Below are positions 57,737-64,000 of a DNA stretch of 64,000 bases, piece after piece (the stretch's first letter is position 1; each line of letters opens with the position of its first letter). The notes under the pieces were generated by a model. That model was not told the origin of the DNA. It saw only the letters and a program-made list of their open reading frames with translations, and ran no database searches. This DNA is from Hofstenia miamia (taxonomy: Eukaryota; Xenacoelomorpha; Acoela; Hofsteniidae). The stretch spans positions 342,777 to 406,776 of the forward strand of contig CABFPE010000047.1 in NCBI GenBank assembly GCA_900660155.1, written 5' to 3'. The position numbers were made by a program, and so were the translations under genes.

Positions 57737-58820
57737 CGAAGTGATTATACTAAGCTTCTTCATATTCATTTTTAGCATAGACGCTATGAAAAGGATAGAC
57801 CTGTTTCGTTTATATAAAACATCATCAGTACAAATATGCGGTAAAAAACTAAATATATTTAGAATACACTTTATATATTTTAATATTGCATGCTCTAAAA
57901 ATAAGTTCAATGATATCATGCTTAGTTGTTTATTCAATAATTGATCTTTGTTTGATTGTTTAATTATTAATGCTTCTCCCATTTTATGATGTTCTGATCT
58001 TAGTCGGATGTAAAAATTTTTATGCACAAACATCAACTAAGAGAAGAAAAAGCAGAAAATCTTCTCGAGCTACATTTTTTAAGAAGGCCAACAGAAACAT
58101 ATTTCTTGTTCTCTTTTCATACGGTATCCATATTTTTGCAGATTATTTATAATTTTTCTATAATAGATCAAATAAAACTAAACGCTTTCATAATTTTTTC
58201 AACAAGTTATCAAAAACAACTAGATTTTCTAAGACTAACAAAACAGAAAGTATTTTATAAGATCTTCAAGTGGTATCATATTTTTGTCAATAAATTAATG
58301 AAAGCTTTGTTTGAAACGGTTAATATAGATGATTGTATACTTTTTTCTTTTGATTTGATGTACTTGCTTTTTACCTAATAAATTACTCTATAAAACTTAT
58401 TTTGCCACAATTTCTATTAATTTAGATACTAATTAACATAAAGAAAATAATCAAATTAAATTATAAAACAGTGGTAAAACTCAAAGATTTTCCGCGAAAC
58501 CACTGCCAAGTCAACTTCATTTGATCAAATTCTTCTAATTTGAGGTATTAAAATTTAAATATATTATATGACAAATTTTTATAGAACTTAATAGTAAAGC
58601 AATTTTACAAGGAAATATTAAAATTTTAAGTGTTAAAGTTTATTGAAAAAAATACAGCAATATTTTCAATTACACCTAAAGCATAAATGTAAATTAATGT
58701 ACATTAAGCTATTCTAACAAAATGCTATATTGACAAATTCAATGCACTTTATCATATAAGTATAAAAAGAAAAGTGGCATTCATTTTAATTACATTAATA
58801 CAATAATGCAGGTGCTGATG
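57734..58820. other. Non-coding stretch
   Basis: Several short frames (for example 58022-58378) lack any recognised motif. No gene is called. Confidence 0.35.
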
Positions 58821-58827
58821 CTAATAC

Positions 58828-60962
58828 TTAATTAATGTAGTCATGAATTTGGTAGCTTAAAACTTTTTCAAATGTATTAGTAAAAGGGCTTGTTATTGAA
58901 ATGGACCTGTAGTTAACACCTAAAGTCAGATCTCTCTTTTTGTAGATAACAGAAATAACAGCTGATTTTAATAACACAGGGAACATATTTTTTTTGAGTG
59001 GATTGGTAAAATATATATAGTAGATGGTCTCCAAATACATTGATATTTCTTAATGATGAAAATTGGGATATTTAAGGAACCACATAATTTGTTTTGATCG
59101 AGAGTTGAGATTGAACAGCTGTTTCTTGGTAATATAAGTGAAACAAAATATAGATTTGATTTAACATGGGATTGCTGGTTCTATTTTAGGTCCACTATTT
59201 TTACCGAAATTGATGAATACCTCATTTAAATGATTNAAAGGGTGAAATCTAGTATACAATTACAATATATTTTGCAAATAAAATAAACTAACTAAGCTAT
59301 AGTCTCAAAAAATAGCCTACTTTCCTAAAAAATGCAAATTTTTGCTATTTTATATACAAATAAAATTTTCTTTTGCCCATTTTATATACAAAATTTTACT
59401 TATTCTATAAAATAAATTGGAAAAAATTTNAAGTCAGATCTCTCTTTTTGTAGATAACAGAAATAACAGCTGATTTTAATAACACAGGGAACATATTTTT
59501 TTGAGTGGATTGGTAAAATATATATAGTAGATGGTCTCCAAATACATTGATATTTCTTAATGATGAAAATTGGGATATTTAAGGAACCACATAATTTGTT
59601 TTGATCGAGAGTTGAGATTGAACAGCTGTTTCTTGGTAATATAAGTGAAACAAAATATAGATTTGATTTAACATGGGATTGCTGGTTCTATTTTAGGTCC
59701 ACTATTTTTACCGAAATTGATGAATACCTCATTTAAATGATTCGCAAGTGTAGATTTATCTGATATAATGTGACCATTAATGAATAACTCTTTTATGTCA
59801 GTTTCCTCGTTTTTGCTTCCCTGTAGGGATTTGTTCACAAACTTCCATTTGTCTTTGCTATTGTTCAACTTCTTAAAGACACCTTTTGCGGAGTCTGTAC
59901 GAAGCTGTTTTTTTAGTTTGAATAATTCAGCCTTGATTTTACTGTAATTCGCAATGTGAATGCAGGATGATGGATGTGCATTAAGATTGTTTAAAGGCTT
60001 TTTTCTTCTAAGACTTTATATTCTTCATTAGCTTTTAATACTGTGCTACTGATTTGACGTGAGTATTGCGAAAATATTTGTTTTTTGAGAAAGCAGAAAA
60101 GATAGGATATCATTTGGATCCTCTAGTGTGTATTGTATGGATTGTTATAAACTTGTTCTAGAAATGCCTGTTTTGAGAAATTTGAAAATGATCCAGAAAT
60201 TATCATTTTTCTGGATTATGACATGGCCTTTTGATTTGTTAGGTGAAAGATGATATTATTATTGGAGAAGCTAGTGAAAGCAATTGTTTCAAAAATGGTA
60301 TGCCTTTGGTATTTTATTATTGCATTGTCAATTAATGTCCTATATTGGGTATGGGTAATACTAATTACAATGTCTAACCCAAACACATTGCATAAGTTGG
60401 TGATATAGCTCCAATCTGTACCATCAAAATAGTTCATATTATAATCACCAAATAAAATAAAGTTTCTATGGCTTAGGCACACTTCTTGTAGTTCCATCCT
60501 TTTAAAATCCATAAATTCTTTTCTTATGACTTTTCTAGAGCAGTAATGAACATTTACTAACATAGGCGACTTGCCATTGTATTTACTTAGCTGACCCAGA
60601 GAGATTTAAAATTGTTATTGACTTTCCATATTTCTCTAACCTCTTTGGTTGTAGAGCTTCAGGTACAAGTAACATAAGACCTCTTCCACGACCTGTTATA
60701 TTTTTTAGAAAGATATGATAAGCTGATAGACTTGTGTAATAAAGATTGAAATTACTGCATATTTCAAGCCAAGTTTCAGTTATGGCGTAGATAGTGTTGT
60801 GGTCTAACTTAGAAGCAATTTCCAAAAATTCTTTCCTGTGCCCTTTCAGGCTTCAAGTATTTAGATAGATAAACTTAAACATATTTTTAAAATTGTTGTC
60901 AATTTCAAATAATTCAGAGATATTTTTGGGGTCAGGATTAGCATGAATATCGCAGTTTCTCA
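58828..60962 (-). pseudogene. Non-LTR retrotransposon (LINE E), endonuclease to early RT
   Basis: On the minus strand: an ORF2-type start with Cys-Asp-Ile-His-Ala-Asn-Pro-Asp-Pro (60928-60956). Then comes the endonuclease with Ile-Thr-Glu-Thr-Trp-Leu-Glu (60775), Phe-Gly-Asp-Tyr-Asn-Met-Asn-Tyr (60440) and a linker Lys-Trp-Lys-Phe-Val-Asn (59850). The early RT follows, Tyr-Lys-Lys-Arg-Asp...Asn-Tyr-Arg-Ser-Ile-Ser (58920). It stops before the RT core. Stops and shifts are frequent, and a 313-bp piece is duplicated around single-n joins at 59236 and 59430. Confidence 0.85.
58923..59742. other. Assembly duplication inside LINE E
   Basis: 58923-59235 and 59431-59742 are the same sequence except one T in a T run. 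Between them, bounded by n at 59236 and n at 59430, lies a 193-bp contig unrelated to the LINE. This looks like unmerged overlapping contigs around a misplaced small contig. Confidence 0.85.
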
Positions 60963-60969
60963 TAAGTAA

Positions 60970-61760
60970 TAATATATGTATACATAAAAAAGCAAGGTGC
61001 CTATGCGCACTTGGGAAAGCAAAACACTTGACAATATACGATAATTATGTTCAACAAGAATTTGCAACGTTTTCAGCCTCTGCATTGTACTTGATTTATA
61101 GAATACAATAAACAAGTGGTTAATGTTAAAAAAGCAGTAAAGTGCAAGACTAAGAATTACAACTCACCAATAGTTAATAATTTTCATGAATAAGTACTAA
61201 AAGCTTTCTTACAAGTTTGGGTACATTTTCGTTTGTTGTTACCGGTTTGGGAAATTGAGTGCTTTGATGAGCAAACACATTTCATTTCATTGGCAAAACT
61301 AAATAACGATGATGAGAGTCAAAGCAAATTTATTGCTCAATATATGTATACAAAAAATTTACAAACTAACACGTGACATATATAATAATATAATCAAAGT
61401 TTGTGTGAATGTTTGTGTAGGTGCTCAGTGTTGGATGTATGTTTCGAATGCATGAAGTGTATTACCGTCACCTAATGTATATTATTTTACTAGAAGAAAT
61501 GTTAATAATAATTATAATAAGATTTATTATTATTATTATTATTATTATTACAATAATAAGTTATTCAACTAAAGTTCTTTTTTTCAACTAAAGATCTTCT
61601 TTCTTTTAAATACATACCATACAAGATTTTACAACTTTTTTTATTGCTAGAAATGGTTTAAATATTCCCTACACAATTTTCTGGGATCCTAACGACTGTT
61701 AAAACCTTTTAATTTTCTTTTCTTCCTACATTTTTGAGAGATCAGGCTCTGAGGACTTTT
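60970..61760. other. Non-coding stretch
   Basis: Contains a (TAT)n tract at 61526-61550 and AT-rich sequence. No gene seen. Confidence 0.45.
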
Positions 61761-61789
61761 GGTTTGGTAAGGATTTTGCATTGAATTTT

Positions 61790-63491
61790 AGTTACGACTC
61801 ATTTTGCCAGTTGTTCTTTTATTATCTTCTTCATGACGGAGATCTTGAACATCTTCATTCGACAGTATTTTATACCCACAAATCAAAAATATGGAAAATT
61901 GTCTGTAGATCAAGCATTATATATCAGTTATGGCATCTTTTTCTGATGCTTGTAATAGTTGATGAAGATGAAGCACTTGCACAGTGTGATTTTAAAAGAA
62001 TTACTTCTGATGCGCTTGGCGTGTTTCACGGGATAACTCGGGTAACCATGCAAGCAGCCATGAGTTCATTACTAGCGTCCATTATAAACTTAAAACGTGA
62101 TCTATTTATAAGAGATCAGTTTGGTAGCAATGAAAAGTTGACATATGCTGCAAATCAAGGAGCATTAACCAATGTCAAGAAAAGCTTAATTGTCCACCGA
62201 TGCAAAGCCCTCCGAAGAAATAATGTATAACTATACTATGGATGATTTGAGGAAGAATTTTCTCTATTGATGTCACTGATTGATCAAAATGTGAGGTTGA
62301 AATTCAACCGACTACTCTGTCTTTTTATATTTTGTAAAAAACAAGAGTAGCACTATTGTTATGCACTAAGAGTGAAGAATAAAGTTCTCGATTCTTGAAG
62401 TTTTTTAATTCTATTTGAATTTCCCGTTTATATTGCCTCATCGTACCCAGGTAAGTAAAATTTTGCTTTCTTAGATCTTCTGCTAAATACAGTGAACAGA
62501 AAAAATTGTCGCCACCTATATTTCATCAACTTCCATAAATTGGTTCTAAGTTCTACTAGTTCAAAAACAACAGGCGTCGCTTTGCCAAAATATCGCTTAC
62601 CTGTTATATCTTTTCCTGTGTATACTTGGCGATTGATAGTATAAAAGGAATTACTGTCACACAGCCATTATGTTTTATCCCGTATTTTAGAGGTTTTTTG
62701 CTCATATACTGATGAAATGGGCAGTATACCCGACATGGTGTTAGGATTTCGTCAATTGTAAGACATGGTGCTGGAATGTAGTAAATTCGTAAAGTCTTTA
62801 TGAAAGTATTCTATACTTTACGAATTGAAGCTAATTTATCATTTCTCCTATTTGTATGATATGTTAAATAATCTTCAAAGTGTTATGAACTTTAAAATTT
62901 TTTTTAAAACTATCACTCAAAATAAAAGGTTTGTATATGGTTCATTGTGATGTTCATTAAAAATATGCTCAACAGGAAGCCTGGAATCACGAAGTGCACC
63001 ACACATTAGCAATACTTTCAGAAAATCAATCATTTCATCAAAAGATATATATTGGAAATCTTCAGACAATTTATTCCCTTCAGTATTTGTTGCGACAAAT
63101 ATCATCTGAATCAACTCGTTATTCAGGAAATGGCTTACAACTTCAACACTACTGGTAATATTTTTATCCTTCACATGACATGATGAACAATGTTAATAGA
63201 GGACCAGATGTCTCCTTTAGTTTGATACGACGTTGCAGAATTTCAATTTTCACTTGCTATATGAGAGTGAGGTAAGCTAAAGCTGGAATTTAAACTTTTA
63301 TCTGACTCTATGTTATTGTCATTGTGCTGCTCAAAAGAGAATGTAGATTGATCAATGTTACTTTCAGCATTGCAGGCTGAATCACTGTTGGGACAGTCAT
63401 TCTCAAAATCACTTTCATCTGCATACTGCACATATCCATAACATGAAGATGGTCTTCTGTCTTCTTGAAGATAATGTTTAGAAAGTGACAT
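61790..63491 (-). pseudogene. piggyBac transposase relic 3
   Basis: Minus strand, right to left: acidic Ser/Asp/Glu-rich N-terminus from ATG 63491; an N-terminal helical domain (62917-63174, with Phe-Asp-Glu-Met...Met-Cys-Gly-Ala-Leu); Thr-Ile-Asp-Glu and Lys-Pro-Leu-Lys-Tyr-Gly-Ile-Lys (62680-62760); Gly-Asp-Asn-Phe-Phe (62505); Leu-Gly-Thr-Met-Arg...Arg-Glu-Ile (62440); Arg-Trp-Thr-Ile-Lys-Leu-Phe (62190); and a degenerate tail near 61840. The order matches a whole piggyBac transposase. The long plus-strand frame over 61781-62230 is its antisense shadow. Its tail text resembles that of relic 2. Termini were not identified. Confidence 0.75.
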
Positions 63492-63499
63492 TAAAATTT

Positions 63500-63860
63500 A
63501 AACCTAAAAAATAAACGAAATTATATTAACTTAATAACTTAAGATTTAAAAATTAACTAAGAACTATGTAAATCACATGCATAAATTAAGCGATAAATAA
63601 GTTGTGTTAATTTGAACCAATCAGTCATACTTGTGTGAGAAAAAATAAAAGGCAGTTTTTTAGCGACCACGTTTATCACCAGCTGATCAAAACTTCATAA
63701 ATATAGTGTAGATAACTAAGTAGGAGAATATATACAAACACACATGGTTTGTGAAAAAAACTCGAGGTATGCAAAGTCGTTAACATAGAGTCACATAAAA
63801 ATGGAATAAATCACATTTTCCATTTTTGTTATTAATATTTTAGTTTCAAAAAATTTCAAA
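63500..63860. other. Non-coding stretch
   Basis: AT-rich; may include the 5' end of piggyBac relic 3. Confidence 0.35.
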
Positions 63861-63862
63861 TA

Positions 63863-64000
63863 TTTTGTGGAATCCACAAAAATAATTAACAAGTTAAACA
63901 ATTCTCTTCTAAATTTTTGTGGAATCCACAATAATATTTTACAAATAAAACAGCAAATTTCAGCATTTTGTGGAATCCACAAAAATAGACAAAGGAAATA
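63863..64000. repeat. Array of 19-bp palindromes, 51-52 bp apart
   Basis: TTTTGTGGAATCCACAAAA (9-bp arms, 1-base centre) starts at 63863, 63915 (last bases changed) and 63966. The 32-bp AT-rich spacers are not obviously alike. The array runs up to the window edge and probably continues. Confidence 0.85.

Noticed and set aside
61781-62230. 149-codon plus-strand open frame that first looked like a new gene
   Set aside because: The complementary strand carries the C-terminal piggyBac text (Arg-Trp-Thr-Ile-Lys-Leu-Phe and the degenerate tail) in line with the rest of relic 3, so the plus frame is antisense.
63863-64000. CRISPR array
   Set aside because: The context is animal nuclear DNA, there are no cas genes, the repeat is short and fully palindromic, and only three units are visible.

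Overview
The window is AT-rich animal nuclear DNA. The few genes have spliced exons with GT/AG borders and lie in a mass of decayed transposable elements and long (TA)n tracts. The gene families seen are a PLAC8-like Cys-rich protein, a chondroitin-synthase-like glycosyltransferase, a rhodopsin-class GPCR and a secreted Cys-rich protein. Together with eukaryotic transposons and a short interstitial TTAGGG-type tract, they indicate a metazoan. TTAGGG argues mildly against an arthropod or nematode. An AT-rich early-branching or lophotrochozoan invertebrate, for example a Hydra-like cnidarian, is my best guess, held with low confidence. No bacterial or organellar sequence was seen.

Layout, left to right. 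A PLAC8-like last exon (251-391) is followed by a hAT transposon (502-3746) with intact ends and an 8-bp target duplication. The hAT contains a Ty3/gypsy fragment and a Tc1/mariner-type fragment. A second gypsy RT fragment lies at 4.8-5.3 kb. A TTAA-flanked piggyBac relic (6534-9374) carries a LINE scrap. A fragment of a retroelement-associated domain lies at 11.4-11.8 kb. A PLAC8-like first exon is on the minus strand at 13.2-13.6 kb, and a second piggyBac relic ends at 16.29 kb. A telomere-like tract is at 18.8 kb.

At 22.4-26.5 kb is a two-exon gene for a type II membrane protein related to chondroitin synthases, whose DxD metal site is altered. LINE relics follow at 28-31 kb. An intronless secreted-protein gene with one internal TGA is at 34.5-35.0 kb. 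A long minus-strand LINE (36.4-39.3 kb) is split by a Harbinger-type MITE at 37.0-37.6 kb. No gene is recognised between 39.3 and 45.2 kb. A Tc1-like element (45190-46459) and a mariner (46753-48058), both with intact ends, come next.

A two-exon GPCR gene (50335-52547) is followed by a hAT-type MITE, a Merlin-like transposase, another LINE (58.8-61 kb) and a third piggyBac (61.8-63.5 kb). At the right edge an array of 19-bp palindromes spaced about 51 bp apart begins.

No operon-like cooperation between genes is visible. The assembly has two long N gaps (134 and 597 bases) and six single-n joins. Several joins are flanked by duplicated sequence, so local order and copy number near them should be distrusted.
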